From NCBI GenBank assembly GCA_913774715.1, contig CAJYHS010000236.1, positions 1 through 58,663 of the forward strand: a stretch of 58,663 nucleotides of DNA. The letters run 5' to 3'. Positions 34,202 to 43,185 of this stretch are shown one piece after another. Position 1 is the stretch's first letter. The number at the start of each line of letters is the position of its first letter. A program made the position numbers and the translations under genes. The notes beneath the pieces were generated by a model, which saw nothing but the letters and a program-made list of their open reading frames with translations, had not been told where the DNA came from and did not search any database. Source of the DNA: an uncultured Siphonobacter sp. (GTDB lineage: Bacteria; Bacteroidota; Bacteroidia; Cytophagales; Spirosomataceae).

Positions 34202-36649
34202 ATGAAAACATTTATATATACTCTGACGCTAATCATCTTTGGCTTGACTCTGAGTCAGGCTCAGAGCAATTTCAAGGGAAGCGTATCCGGAAAAATTACG
34301 GATAAGACCGGCAAAGCCGTTGAGTTTGCCACCATCATGGTCATGAAAGCCAAAGACTCTACGCTCGTGAAGGGCGGAGTTGCGGATGCGGACGGTAGTT
34401 TCGAAATCGAAGGAGTGGCCGAGGGCCGTTATTACGTAGCTATTACTCAGGTAGGTTTTGCCAAGAAATTAACACCACCTTTTATTCTGAATGCCGAAAG
34501 CCCCAAAGTCAAGCTGGCGGCTTTGATTATGGAGCCCGCTTCGCAGGAATTGAAAGAAGTAACGATTGCCGCAGCCAAGCCTTTTATTGAACAGCAAATA
34601 GATAAAACGGTAGTGAATGTGGAAAATAGTATTGTAGCGGCGGGTAATAATGCTCTGGAAGTACTCGAACGTGCTCCAGGAGTTACCGTGGATCGGGATG
34701 GTAATATTTCACTGAAAGGTAAAGCTCAGGTTCGGGTTATGATCGACGGAAAACCAACCTATCTGTCCAGTGAAGATTTGGCGAACTTATTGCGTAACAC
34801 GCAGGCCAATCAGCTGGAGAAGATTGAAATTATGACCAATCCGTCTTCTAAATACGATGCTGCCGGGAATGCCGGGATTATTAATATTCGTACAAAAAAG
34901 AATCAGAATTCGGGCATGAATGGCTCTGCAACGCTGGGCTTCGGGTATGGTTTAAATCCCAAATACAACGGAAGTCTGAACCTGAATTATCGGAAAGATA
35001 AATGGAATGTGTACGGTAACTATTCCGGGGGTGCCCGTAAAAACTGGAGGGATCAGAGAATAACGCGTAAGTTCCGGGAAGGAGATCAGGTAACGGCTTT
35101 ATTTGAACAAAGTGCTGAGAACATTACTCAGAATCATAACAATAACCTGAAGTTAGGTACCGATTATTTCGCTTCGAAAAACACTACAATCGGAGTGATG
35201 ATGAATGTAAACTCAGGAAGTTGGGGAAGTACGGGAGACAACATTACCAGGATTTATCAGGGTACGTCAGTGCTGGAAAAAACCACAACTACGGGTCAGG
35301 ATTTCGAGAATACCTGGAAAAGCTTAACTACAAACCTCAACCTGAAGCACACGATTGATACCGCTGGAAGAGAAATCACCGCTGATGTTGATTATGCCCG
35401 GTATGACAATCGTTCGGATCAGAAGTACAAAATCACAACGGTAAATCCGGCTGGAGCCAACATCGAAATTCCCCGTTTCGACGTGGGTAATACCAAGGGA
35501 GTCGTGGACATTTATTCCGCAAAGGTTGATTATACGCACCCGCTGAGTAAGAGATCGAAGCTGGAAGCAGGTTTGAAAACGGCTCTGGTAACGACAAATA
35601 ACAACATGAAATTCACGATTGAGCAGGGCGATGTTCCTCGTCTGGACTCTGGTCGGACCAATCAGTTCATCTACCGCGAAACGATTAATGCCGCTTATTT
35701 GAATTACAGTACCCAGATTAAGAAAACCTCAATTCAGTTAGGTCTGAGAGGCGAACAAACGGTAATGAAAGGTAATCAAGTAACTTCAGATACCAGCTTC
35801 CGCCGGAATTACCTGAATCTGTTTCCCAGCGTATTTGTACGTCAGGAGCTGAATAAGAAACATACCCTGGGCATGTCTTATAGTTACCGCATTGACCGTC
35901 CGGATTATGAAGACCTGAACCCCTTCGTATACTTCCTGGATTTGTATACCTATCAGCAGGGTAACCCGTACCTGAGACCCCAGTTCTCACACGTGGCTGA
36001 GGTAACGCATACCTTCATGGGAATGATTACTACGACGCTGAATTATGGTCGCTCGAATGGAATTATTACCGAAGTATTGCGTCAGAATGATGCTGCCCGT
36101 ACCACATTTATTAACAAAGAAAACTTTGGTTTTCGGGAGAACTATGGTGTAGCAGTTTCAGCAAATATCCCCATTACCAAGAAATGGATGAGCATTAACT
36201 ACATCAACGTGAACCGTAACCGATTCGTAGGTTTACTGAACGGAGGAGAGTTTGATGGCCGCATTGTAACAACGACGTTTAATACTCAAAACCAGTTTAC
36301 TTTACCTAATAACTGGTCAGCGGAAATCAGTGGTTTTTATATGAGCGGATTCCTGGAAGGAACCATCAAGGGCCAACCGATGTGGCAGGTTTCACTGGGA
36401 GTTCAGAAACAATTCTGGGAAAAAAGAGCCAGCCTGAAGCTGAATGTGCGTGACATCTTCTGGTCGCAGCAATTCCGGGGAAGCTTTGTATTCGGAAACG
36501 TAGATATGCAGATCAGTAATAAATGGGAGAACCGTGTAGCGAACCTGACCTTCTCGTATCGTTTCGGTAACTCCAAAATTCAGGCTTCGCGTCGCCGCAG
36601 CACGGGTCTGGAAAGTGAAGCCGGACGGGTGAATCAGGGTAGTAACTAA
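34202..36649 (+). CDS. TonB-receptor-like outer-membrane beta-barrel protein with CarboxypepD_reg domain
   Basis: This 815-residue protein has a signal peptide (MKTFIYTLTLIIFGLTLSQA). A carboxypeptidase-regulatory-like beta-sandwich follows (about 27-115, VSGKITDKTGKAVEFATIM), then a plug-like domain (about 130-240) containing NALEVLERAPGVTVDRDGNI and MIDGKPTYLSSEDLANLL. A large beta-barrel (about 250-800) follows. This architecture is that of the 'outer membrane beta-barrel' family (related to TonB-dependent receptors) used in Bacteroidota for uptake of large nutrients or secretion-related tasks. I see no clear TonB box and no SusD partner, so its ligand is unknown. It ends with a very long palindromic terminator. 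Confidence 0.9.
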   Translation: MKTFIYTLTLIIFGLTLSQAQSNFKGSVSGKITDKTGKAVEFATIMVMKAKDSTLVKGGVADADGSFEIEGVAEGRYYVAITQVGFAKKLTPPFILNAESPKVKLAALIMEPASQELKEVTIAAAKPFIEQQIDKTVVNVENSIVAAGNNALEVLERAPGVTVDRDGNISLKGKAQVRVMIDGKPTYLSSEDLANLLRNTQANQLEKIEIMTNPSSKYDAAGNAGIINIRTKKNQNSGMNGSATLGFGYGLNPKYNGSLNLNYRKDKWNVYGNYSGGARKNWRDQRITRKFREGDQVTALFEQSAENITQNHNNNLKLGTDYFASKNTTIGVMMNVNSGSWGSTGDNITRIYQGTSVLEKTTTTGQDFENTWKSLTTNLNLKHTIDTAGREITADVDYARYDNRSDQKYKITTVNPAGANIEIPRFDVGNTKGVVDIYSAKVDYTHPLSKRSKLEAGLKTALVTTNNNMKFTIEQGDVPRLDSGRTNQFIYRETINAAYLNYSTQIKKTSIQLGLRGEQTVMKGNQVTSDTSFRRNYLNLFPSVFVRQELNKKHTLGMSYSYRIDRPDYEDLNPFVYFLDLYTYQQGNPYLRPQFSHVAEVTHTFMGMITTTLNYGRSNGIITEVLRQNDAARTTFINKENFGFRENYGVAVSANIPITKKWMSINYINVNRNRFVGLLNGGEFDGRIVTTTFNTQNQFTLPNNWSAEISGFYMSGFLEGTIKGQPMWQVSLGVQKQFWEKRASLKLNVRDIFWSQQFRGSFVFGNVDMQISNKWENRVANLTFSYRFGNSKIQASRRRSTGLESEAGRVNQGSN

Positions 36650-36672
36650 AGTAGTTATACAAAAAGAACCTT

Positions 36673-36734
36673 CAGCCTTACTAAAAGAAGAAGCCTCGTT
36701 TTCATAAACGAGGCTTCTTCTTTTAGTAAGGCTG
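36673..36734. terminator. Bidirectional terminator, 29-bp perfect palindrome
   Basis: Bases 36673-36701 and 36706-36734 are perfect inverted repeats around TCAT. It lies between converging genes for the outer-membrane barrel protein and LpxH. Confidence 0.9.
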
Positions 36735-36760
36735 TGGATTGACTCACAATGGTTATTCTT

Positions 36761-37579
36761 TCATTGATGATTCGCAGCTTTCAAAAGGGAAGGATCGTTC
36801 TCAAAAATAGCCATTTCAAAATCCTTGCCATCAAAATGGGCATACGATTGGGTATGTATCCATTCACCAATATTAACGTAACGACTCGTCGGTGAGACGT
36901 GCATATCCAGAATCAAATGCCGATGACCGAAGATGTAATAGTCATGGTGATTTTTAGCTTCTATCTCCTGACAATACAGAAAGATCCATTCATTGTCGTC
37001 ACCTCTAAAAAACTCATCGGCCTTACCTGCTTTAGAGGCACGCGTATGGCGGGCCCATCGATGAGCCAGCATAATACCTACATCCGGGTGAAGCCAGCGG
37101 AAGAAAAATTGCAGAACAGGATTGGTAAAGATGGGCTTTAAGACTCGCTTGTAAGCATAATCGCCAGGTCCTAAACCATCGCCGTGCCCGAGCATAAAAC
37201 GGGTCTCTTTTCCTTCGGAAAGGACTTTAAATTCAATTGGTTTTCGATGGACAGAAATATCGAACTCTGCGGGAAAGTAATCTCGCATCCAGAGGTCATG
37301 ATTTCCCGTAAAAATCTGAATGTCAATTCCTGCGTCTTTTAATTCAGCTAATTTTCCCAGAAAACGAACATATCCTTTCGGAACGGCTTCTTTGTATTCA
37401 TGCCAGAAATCGAAAATATCTCCTACCAGAAAGATAACCTGAGCCTCCGATTTGATGTGATCGAGCCATCGGACAATAGCCTTTTCACGAGCGGCACTGC
37501 GATCTAACGGAGCACTGCCCAAATGAAAGTCGGAAGCGAAAAAGATCTTTTTATGGGGAAGAAGCTGAATTTCGTTCAT
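36761..37579 (-). CDS. lpxH: UDP-2,3-diacylglucosamine diphosphatase
   Basis: LpxH cuts UDP-2,3-diacylglucosamine to lipid X in lipid A synthesis, at the inner face of the membrane. The protein has 272 residues from ATG 37579 (MNEIQLLPHKKIF). Metallophosphoesterase motifs are complete: SDFHLGS (about 16-22), GDIFDFWHE (about 53-61), GNHDLWMRDYF (about 91-101), GHGDGLGPGDY (about 130-140) and FGHRHL near 215. HPDVGIMLAHRWAR in the middle is the lid region typical of LpxH. The gene lies downstream of a candidate promoter at 37620 and is otherwise alone. Confidence 0.93.
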   Translation of the reverse strand: MNEIQLLPHKKIFFASDFHLGSAPLDRSAAREKAIVRWLDHIKSEAQVIFLVGDIFDFWHEYKEAVPKGYVRFLGKLAELKDAGIDIQIFTGNHDLWMRDYFPAEFDISVHRKPIEFKVLSEGKETRFMLGHGDGLGPGDYAYKRVLKPIFTNPVLQFFFRWLHPDVGIMLAHRWARHTRASKAGKADEFFRGDDNEWIFLYCQEIEAKNHHDYYIFGHRHLILDMHVSPTSRYVNIGEWIHTQSYAHFDGKDFEMAIFENDPSLLKAANHQ

Positions 37580-37619
37580 TAGAACGTGGGAATTGGTAAA
37601 ACAACACAACTAGAAAAGG

Positions 37620-37627
37620 CAAAGATA
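37620..37627 (-). promoter_or_regulatory. Candidate lpxH promoter -7 box
   Basis: The minus strand reads TATCTTTG, a full match to TAnnTTTG, 41 bases before the lpxH ATG. Confidence 0.45.
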
Positions 37628-37669
37628 GAGCTTTGACAGAAGTAACCGTTATCGTTCAGATAGAGTCAT

Positions 37670-37708
37670 AAAAAAAGCATTTCCAGACGAACCAGAAATG
37701 CTTTTTTT
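37670..37708 (-). terminator. Intrinsic terminator of ftsH
   Basis: AAAAAAAGCATTTC at 37670-37683 pairs perfectly with 37695-37708 around an 11-nt loop; on the minus strand it ends in seven T. Confidence 0.88.
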
Positions 37709-37723
37709 ATAAAATCAGAGAAG

Positions 37724-39763
37724 TTATTCAGCCGATGGCGTTGGCTCTTCCGTAGGAACTACTTCAGAGTTACCGGGAGTCGCATCTTCAGGAATTTCCG
37801 TAGGAGCAGACTCTTTCCCTTTCATGTAAGCCTGATATGAAGTTTCCTGTTCAAACGGACGCTTTCCAATCAGTTCTTCCAGATCAGACTGGAATAAAAC
37901 TTCCTTGTTCAATAACTGCTGGGCGATAACTTCCAGAGCTTTGATATTCTCGGTTAATAAAGCCTTGGTGCGTTCGTATGCCGCATCTACAATCAGTCGA
38001 ACTTCTTCATCAATGATTCGTGAAGTTTCTTCCGAATAAGGCTTATTAAACGAATACTCATTGTTTCCTTTTGAATCGTAGAACGAGATATTACCTAATT
38101 TCTCATTCATCCCGTAAACAGTTACGATAGAATAAGCCATTTTGGTTACTCGCTCCAGGTCACTTAGAGCACCCGTCGAAATTTTACCGAAAACCACTTC
38201 TTCAGCAGCACGACCACCCAGGGTCATACACATTTCATCGATTAACTGTTCCGTACGGTACAGGAACTGCTCTTTTGGCAAATACTGAGCATAACCTAAA
38301 GCAGCAACGCCACGAGGTACGATAGTTACTTTTACCAAGGGATCAGCGTGTTCCAGGAACCAACCTGCTACAGCGTGACCAGCTTCGTGGTAAGCCACAA
38401 TTTTCTTCTCGTGCGGAGAAATGATTTTGTTCTTTTTCTCCATACCTCCAATCACCCGGTCCATTGCATCCTGGAAATCCTGCATGTCAATAGCCTGTTT
38501 GTTTTTACGGGCTGCAATTAGAGCAGCTTCGTTACAAACGTTCATGATCTCGGCACCAGCAAAACCAGGCGTTTGAGCTGCCAGCTTATTTGCTACCACG
38601 TCAGCCGCGAGTTTCAGGCTGGACATGTGGACTTTAAAGATGGCTTCACGACCAATAATATCGGGTTTGTCGATAGAGATCTGACGGTCAAAACGACCTG
38701 GACGCATCAGGGCTGAGTCCAGAACGTCAGGACGGTTGGTAGCAGCCAGAATAATAATACCTGAATCCGTTGCGAAACCATCCATTTCTACGAGTAGAGA
38801 GTTCAGCGTGTTTTCACGTTCATCGTTAGCTCCTGGCATAGCACCACGGCCACGAGAACGACCTACCGCATCAATCTCATCGATAAAGATGATACAGGGA
38901 GCTTTTTCTTTTGCCTGTTTGAAGAGGTCACGCACCCGGGCAGCACCTACCCCTACGAACATTTCTACGAAATCAGAACCTGAAAGCGAGAAGAAAGGAA
39001 CGCCTGCTTCACCAGCAACAGCCTTAGCCAGCAACGTTTTACCTGTACCGGGAGGGCCAATCAGTAAAGCTCCTTTAGGAATTTTACCCCCTAAATCCGT
39101 AAATTTCTTGGGTTGCTTGAGGAATTCTACGATTTCCTTGATCTCTTCTTTCGCTTCATCCAGACCTGCTACATCGTCAAAAGTGATTTTAACTTTGTTT
39201 TCGGCATCGAATAAAGTAGCTCTTGAACGTCCGATGTTAAAGATTTGTCCGCCAGGGCCACCGCCACCAGCTACACGACTCATCATAAAATACATCGTTA
39301 CGACAATCAGAATCAACAGACCCCAGGTTGAGAAAAATTCCATCAGTCCCGCTCGTTCATCTACCGTATAGTCAATCGGATTTGAAGCGTGCGTTTTATT
39401 ATATTCCTTAACATCGTCATTAAAAATCTCCGTAGACGGTATTGGGAATGCAAAGTGTGGTCCTGGTGTCGATGGGAAATAAGATTTTTCACTCGTCAGA
39501 CCTTTGTATTCAGGTTTTTGAAGAGCCTCTCGGTTCAGGGTTACTTCGACCAGTTTGTCATTCACAACAACGGTTTGATCTACTTCATTTTTAGCGGCCA
39601 TTTCGAAGTATTGCTTCATCTTAATTCTTCGAACGCCGGTATTCTTACTAACGACCATAATAGTTATGATCGCAACAACCAGACCCGCTACGAGCCAACC
39701 CTGAAAACCTGGACGGCGGGGAGGCTTCGGTAACTTGGGTTTATTTGAATTTTCTTCAGCCAT
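37724..39763 (-). CDS. ftsH: ATP-dependent zinc metalloprotease FtsH
   Basis: FtsH degrades membrane and short-lived cytoplasmic proteins. The 679-residue protein has an N-terminal TM (about 21-38), a periplasmic domain, and a second TM (143-161, [19 protein letters not shown]). The AAA module has Walker A GPPGTGKT (236-243), Walker B IIFIDEID (291-298) and the SRH ([20 protein letters not shown]). The zinc site is HEAGH at 459-463, with the third ligand region further on. The C-terminus is Pro/Glu-rich. It follows rsfS on the same strand, separated by 159 bp that carries a 12-bp inverted repeat, so it may be both co-transcribed and separately controlled. Confidence 0.98.
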   Translation of the reverse strand: MAEENSNKPKLPKPPRRPGFQGWLVAGLVVAIITIMVVSKNTGVRRIKMKQYFEMAAKNEVDQTVVVNDKLVEVTLNREALQKPEYKGLTSEKSYFPSTPGPHFAFPIPSTEIFNDDVKEYNKTHASNPIDYTVDERAGLMEFFSTWGLLILIVVTMYFMMSRVAGGGGPGGQIFNIGRSRATLFDAENKVKITFDDVAGLDEAKEEIKEIVEFLKQPKKFTDLGGKIPKGALLIGPPGTGKTLLAKAVAGEAGVPFFSLSGSDFVEMFVGVGAARVRDLFKQAKEKAPCIIFIDEIDAVGRSRGRGAMPGANDERENTLNSLLVEMDGFATDSGIIILAATNRPDVLDSALMRPGRFDRQISIDKPDIIGREAIFKVHMSSLKLAADVVANKLAAQTPGFAGAEIMNVCNEAALIAARKNKQAIDMQDFQDAMDRVIGGMEKKNKIISPHEKKIVAYHEAGHAVAGWFLEHADPLVKVTIVPRGVAALGYAQYLPKEQFLYRTEQLIDEMCMTLGGRAAEEVVFGKISTGALSDLERVTKMAYSIVTVYGMNEKLGNISFYDSKGNNEYSFNKPYSEETSRIIDEEVRLIVDAAYERTKALLTENIKALEVIAQQLLNKEVLFQSDLEELIGKRPFEQETSYQAYMKGKESAPTEIPEDATPGNSEVVPTEEPTPSAE

Positions 39764-39845
39764 GTCTGTCTTTCTTTCTAAGATACCGATAGTGTGTCGG
39801 TGGTAAATCGAGCTGGTTCGTAGACCAGAGGTTTAATAGTAACTT

Positions 39846-39887
39846 CCCAAGTTGAATGAATGGTTTCACGCAAAAATTCAACTTGGG
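39846..39887 (-). promoter_or_regulatory. Inverted repeat between rsfS and ftsH
   Basis: CCCAAGTTGAAT (39846-39857) pairs perfectly with ATTCAACTTGGG (39876-39887), loop 18 nt. It has no T-run on the minus strand, so it is not a plain terminator; a processing site, operator or attenuator in the ftsH leader is possible. Confidence 0.5.
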
Positions 39888-39922
39888 TCGAATGGCAGAA
39901 TTTCAGGGTAAGCGGTCGAAAA

Positions 39923-40315
39923 TCAGGCTTCGTCTTCGATGACCGTCATTTCAGCATCGCCCCAAAGTTCTTCCAAACGATAAAAATCACGTCTTTCCTG
40001 TTTAAAGACGTGTGCCACTACGTCGACATAATCCAGAAGAATCCACTCTTTCTGATTCTTACCTTCCCGGTGCCATGGATTAATGCCGGTAGCTTTATGT
40101 ACTTCCTCGTCAACAGAGTCAGCAAGGGCGTCAACTTGGGTATCGGATTTTCCTGAGCAAATGACAAAGTAATCCGCAATGGCATTTTTCACTCCCTTCA
40201 GGTTTAGAACAATGATGTTCAACCCTTTCTTTTCCTGCATGCCCTTTACTACCAGTTGGCAGATTTCATCCGCCGGAATGTCATTTTGCTTTACGCGTTC
40301 TGAAGTTTCAATCAT
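39923..40315 (-). CDS. rsfS: Ribosome silencing factor RsfS
   Basis: RsfS binds ribosomal protein L14 and blocks subunit joining in starvation. The 130-residue protein has the DUF143 signatures: DYFVICSGKSDTQVDALADS (about 48-67), then EEVHKATGINPWHREG and WILLDYVDVVAHVFKQERRDFYRLEELWGD, given here as WILLDYVDVVAHVF and RDFYRLEELWGD. The linkage birA-rsfS-ftsH is common in this phylum; here birA is divergent, across a 170-bp gap. Confidence 0.95.
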   Translation of the reverse strand: MIETSERVKQNDIPADEICQLVVKGMQEKKGLNIIVLNLKGVKNAIADYFVICSGKSDTQVDALADSVDEEVHKATGINPWHREGKNQKEWILLDYVDVVAHVFKQERRDFYRLEELWGDAEMTVIEDEA

Positions 40316-40488
40316 TCGTTAAAAGATTATCGTTTTCTGGCTAAAAGTATTCTGATTAGGCTTCAGCCATCGCGAATCAATAATTATATATTAGGTTACT
40401 AATTAAGGTGAAAATCGGCACTTGTCTAGTGTCTTATCCTTACTATAACGTTTGATTCGTAAATTTACTCCCTTAAAACTAAAAATAA

Positions 40489-41247
40489 TTGTACAAATCC
40501 TATCCTAAGACCCAATTTATCGGTCAAAAAATTATATATCTGCCAACTTGTCATTCAACGAATGACCTTGCTGCCGAATCTTTACGTGCAGAGGCACCGG
40601 AAGGCACACTTTATGTGACGGATGAGCAGACTGCCGGACGAGGTCAGCGGGGAAATACCTGGAAAGCAAATGCGGGAGAAAACCTTACGTTTTCATTTAT
40701 CGTTTACCCTATTTTTCTTAAAGCGACAGAACAGTTTCGATTGAGTATCGCCATTTCACTAGGGATTCACGATTTCTTAACGGAGTTATTATACGATCAC
40801 GTTTTCCTGAAATGGCCCAACGATGTGTATTACAAGGATCAGAAACTAGTCGGTGTGCTGATCGAAAACGCATTAATGGGGTCGATGCTGACGGGTTCTG
40901 TAGTCGGCATCGGTATTAATGTGAATCAGTTACTGTTTCCCATAGATACCGCTACCTCCATTCGGCAAATAACGGGAAAAGAATATTCACTGGAAGCTTT
41001 GCTGATGCAACTCTGTAAATGTTTGGAAAAGAGATACCTCCAACTCAAAAATGGAGGCTATAGTTTGCAAAAAATGGACTATCTCAAACGGTTATACCGT
41101 TTTGAAGAGTGGCATCGCTTTCAGGATGCTTCCGGGAAAATCTTCAATGGACAAATTACGGGAGTCGCCGAGTTTGGACAATTGGAAATTGAAACAGAAA
41201 CGGGCATTCGTTACTTCGATATCAAAGAAATTTCGTTCGTACGATAA
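40489..41247 (+). CDS. birA: Biotin--[acetyl-CoA-carboxylase] ligase
   Basis: BirA joins biotin to carboxylase carrier proteins. The 252-residue protein is the catalytic-only form: it has no N-terminal helix-turn-helix, so it should not act as a repressor. GRGQRGNTW at 50-58 binds biotinyl-AMP, KWPNDVYYKDQKLVGVLIE (about 108-126) is the core motif, and a C-terminal SH3-like domain follows. The start is TTG at 40489 (MYKSYPKTQF); no in-frame ATG sits close by, and the family starts here. It converges on the LolC/E-like gene with stops only one base apart. Confidence 0.92.
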   Translation: MYKSYPKTQFIGQKIIYLPTCHSTNDLAAESLRAEAPEGTLYVTDEQTAGRGQRGNTWKANAGENLTFSFIVYPIFLKATEQFRLSIAISLGIHDFLTELLYDHVFLKWPNDVYYKDQKLVGVLIENALMGSMLTGSVVGIGINVNQLLFPIDTATSIRQITGKEYSLEALLMQLCKCLEKRYLQLKNGGYSLQKMDYLKRLYRFEEWHRFQDASGKIFNGQITGVAEFGQLEIETETGIRYFDIKEISFVR

Positions 41248-41248
41248 G

Positions 41249-42460
41249 CTATAATTCCTGACGGGCTGCTTTCTGGGCCGGCATCCAGGAGGCAGCCAGA
41301 GTAATAATAATCAGGGCAATGACAGTACCAATCAAATCCTGAACTTGCATCCGAACCGGATAGGCATCAACCAGTGAACCCACCAGCTGCATTTTCACCA
41401 GCCCGTACGTTTCCTGAGCCCAGCAAATAACAATTCCCAGAATTAAGCCTACTAAAGCTCCACTAAAACCTACCAAGGCTCCTTCTGCAAGAAAAATACG
41501 ACGGATCAGCCCTGGCCAAGCTCCCATGGCAAGTAAGGTGGCCACATCCGCTTTTTTCTCAATGGCTAACATGGAAAGTGAGAAATAAATATTGAAGGAA
41601 GCAATGGCAATGATGAGTGTTAGCGTTACGAAAACAAATAGTTTCTCAATCTGAATGGCCCGGAACAGACTGGCATGCTGTTCGTCCTGATTCTGAACTT
41701 TATATTTTTCGCCAACAGCTTTCTGCATTTCCTGCTGAACGGTTTCGATGTCTACCCCCGGTTTTACCTTAAACTCCAAAGCGGTTCGCTGGCCGTTTGT
41801 TTCGAATAAATCTTCCGCAAAACGCAAAGGGACAAAGATGTAATGATCGTCGAAAGTTTGTTCTATGCTGAAAATACCGCCCGGTTGAATAGCCGCTTCA
41901 TTAAAAGCCTCCAGGCCCGGAGCTGCTAGATTAGCATTTTTACGTGGATACCAGATTTCAAGTGCGGTCAGCGGGTCTTCAGGACTAACGCCCAGCATTC
42001 GAGCCACGCCAACCCCCAGAACCGCAAAATTCTGAAGCTGATTCTGAAGTTGCAGACTTCCTGCAATGCGGGCAGTATCCATTTCCGGGTGCGTCGCCAG
42101 GTTATCGTCTACCGCCTTAATTGTTGCTACGGTTCGACGATCCTGATATTGAACGAGAGCATTTTCTTCGTAAACCTGAGTGATGTGTTCAATGCCCTGA
42201 ATTTTTTTCAAACCAGACCAGAGTGAATCGCTAATGGTAAAACGTTTGCCCGAAGTCGGAACCATCCGTAAATCCGAATCAACTGTTTTGAACAGTTGTC
42301 GGTTGAAATCTTCCAGTCCATTAAAAACGGAAAGAACTACAATAAGAGCCATAGTTCCGATGCAAACACCAAGCATGGAAATAATGGCAATAAGATTAAT
42401 GTAGGAAGTTTTTTTCTTGGTAAGAAAATAGCGACGTGCGATCAGAAAGGGCAGATTCAT
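41249..42460 (-). CDS. LolC/LolE-type ABC transporter permease (FtsX family)
   Basis: The 403-residue inner-membrane protein has the MacB-PCD/FtsX layout: an N-terminal TM (SYINLIAIISMLGVCIGTMALIV, given as LIAIISMLGVCIGTMALIV), a large periplasmic domain (about 45-270), then three TMs with FVTLTLIIAIASFNIYFSLS, ALVGLILGIVICWAQETYG and VIALIIITLAASWMPA. It starts MNLPFLIARRYFLTKKKTSY, typical of lipoprotein-releasing LolC/LolE proteins. No LolD-like ATPase is adjacent, as is usual in this phylum. It is preceded by rbfA, but a terminator sits between them. Confidence 0.88.
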   Translation of the reverse strand: MNLPFLIARRYFLTKKKTSYINLIAIISMLGVCIGTMALIVVLSVFNGLEDFNRQLFKTVDSDLRMVPTSGKRFTISDSLWSGLKKIQGIEHITQVYEENALVQYQDRRTVATIKAVDDNLATHPEMDTARIAGSLQLQNQLQNFAVLGVGVARMLGVSPEDPLTALEIWYPRKNANLAAPGLEAFNEAAIQPGGIFSIEQTFDDHYIFVPLRFAEDLFETNGQRTALEFKVKPGVDIETVQQEMQKAVGEKYKVQNQDEQHASLFRAIQIEKLFVFVTLTLIIAIASFNIYFSLSMLAIEKKADVATLLAMGAWPGLIRRIFLAEGALVGFSGALVGLILGIVICWAQETYGLVKMQLVGSLVDAYPVRMQVQDLIGTVIALIIITLAASWMPAQKAARQEL

Positions 42461-42483
42461 GCCTGAACTTCAGAAGTAATAAT

Positions 42484-42528
42484 CAGGAAAAAACAATTAA
42501 TCCGGCCAGGTCAATGGACCGGATTAAT
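42484..42528 (-). terminator. Terminator between rbfA and the LolC/E-like gene
   Basis: ATTAATCCGG (42496-42505) pairs with CCGGATTAAT (42519-42528); on the minus strand TGTTTTTT follows. Confidence 0.75.
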
Positions 42529-42536
42529 CCAAAAGA

Positions 42537-42917
42537 TTACTCTTCTTCAGAGTCTTCTTCGGATGGGGGAGGAATGGTAATACCAGCAAAAAGTGCATCC
42601 ATCTTCGCGGCGTATTCAGCCGTATCATCCAGGAAAAATTGTAGTTCAGGAATCACACGAACCTGATTACGAATCTTATTGGCGAGGATCTGACGGATTT
42701 GCTTGGTCTTTTCCTGAATATTTTTCAAAAGCTGCTCTTTATCATTCGTGAGCAAAAAGCTCAGATACGCCCGAGCCAAGCCCAGGTCGGGACTAACTTT
42801 TACGTCGGTAACGGTAATGAACGCGTCACCAAATTGACCACGCATTTCTTTCTGAAAAATATCTCCCAGGTCTTTCTGCACTTGCCGTGCAAACTTCTGT
42901 TGTCGTTTCGATTCCAT
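42537..42917 (-). CDS. rbfA: Ribosome-binding factor A
   Basis: RbfA helps mature the 5' end of 16S rRNA in the small subunit, mainly in the cold. The 126-residue protein shows the KH-like fold: SKRQQKFARQVQKDLGDIFQ at the start, TVTDVKVSPDLGLARAYLSF (about 35-54), RQILANKIRNQVRVIPELQF (about 75-94) and DDTAEYAAKMDALF. The acidic tail (PPSEEDSEEE) is often seen. It stands alone, with a terminator before the next minus-strand gene. Confidence 0.95.
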   Translation of the reverse strand: MESKRQQKFARQVQKDLGDIFQKEMRGQFGDAFITVTDVKVSPDLGLARAYLSFLLTNDKEQLLKNIQEKTKQIRQILANKIRNQVRVIPELQFFLDDTAEYAAKMDALFAGITIPPPSEEDSEEE

Positions 42918-43047
42918 ACTATAAACTTATGCTTTAGGGTGGAGAAAGCGAATCTTATAAGTTCCACTGTCACTCCACACGGTTGCAAATATCCGAATTT
43001 TCCCGTTGAGTTCAGAAAAGATAGCGTAGGTTTCGGAATTGAGTGGT

Positions 43048-43055
43048 TAATTTTG
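43048..43055 (+). promoter_or_regulatory. Candidate promoter -7 box upstream of the GT-C-like gene
   Basis: TAATTTTG matches TAnnTTTG in the divergent rbfA/GT-C-like gap, about 130 bases before the next plus-strand start. TTTC upstream at 43031 is a weak -33. Confidence 0.3.
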
Positions 43056-43185
43056 AAAAAATTAGCCTTGTGCACAGGGGGTGCCCAAAGTTGATAACCC
43101 CTGTTGAACTGAATTTTCCAGAAAGGTGCCTAAAGAATCAATCCATCTGGTTTAGTGTCATTACGTATCTTAACGTTATACGATC

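Noticed and set aside
38736-39371. 211-residue open frame on the plus strand
   Set aside because: It is antisense to the core of ftsH, with a Ser/Pro/Arg-rich shadow composition; chance frame in a conserved gene.
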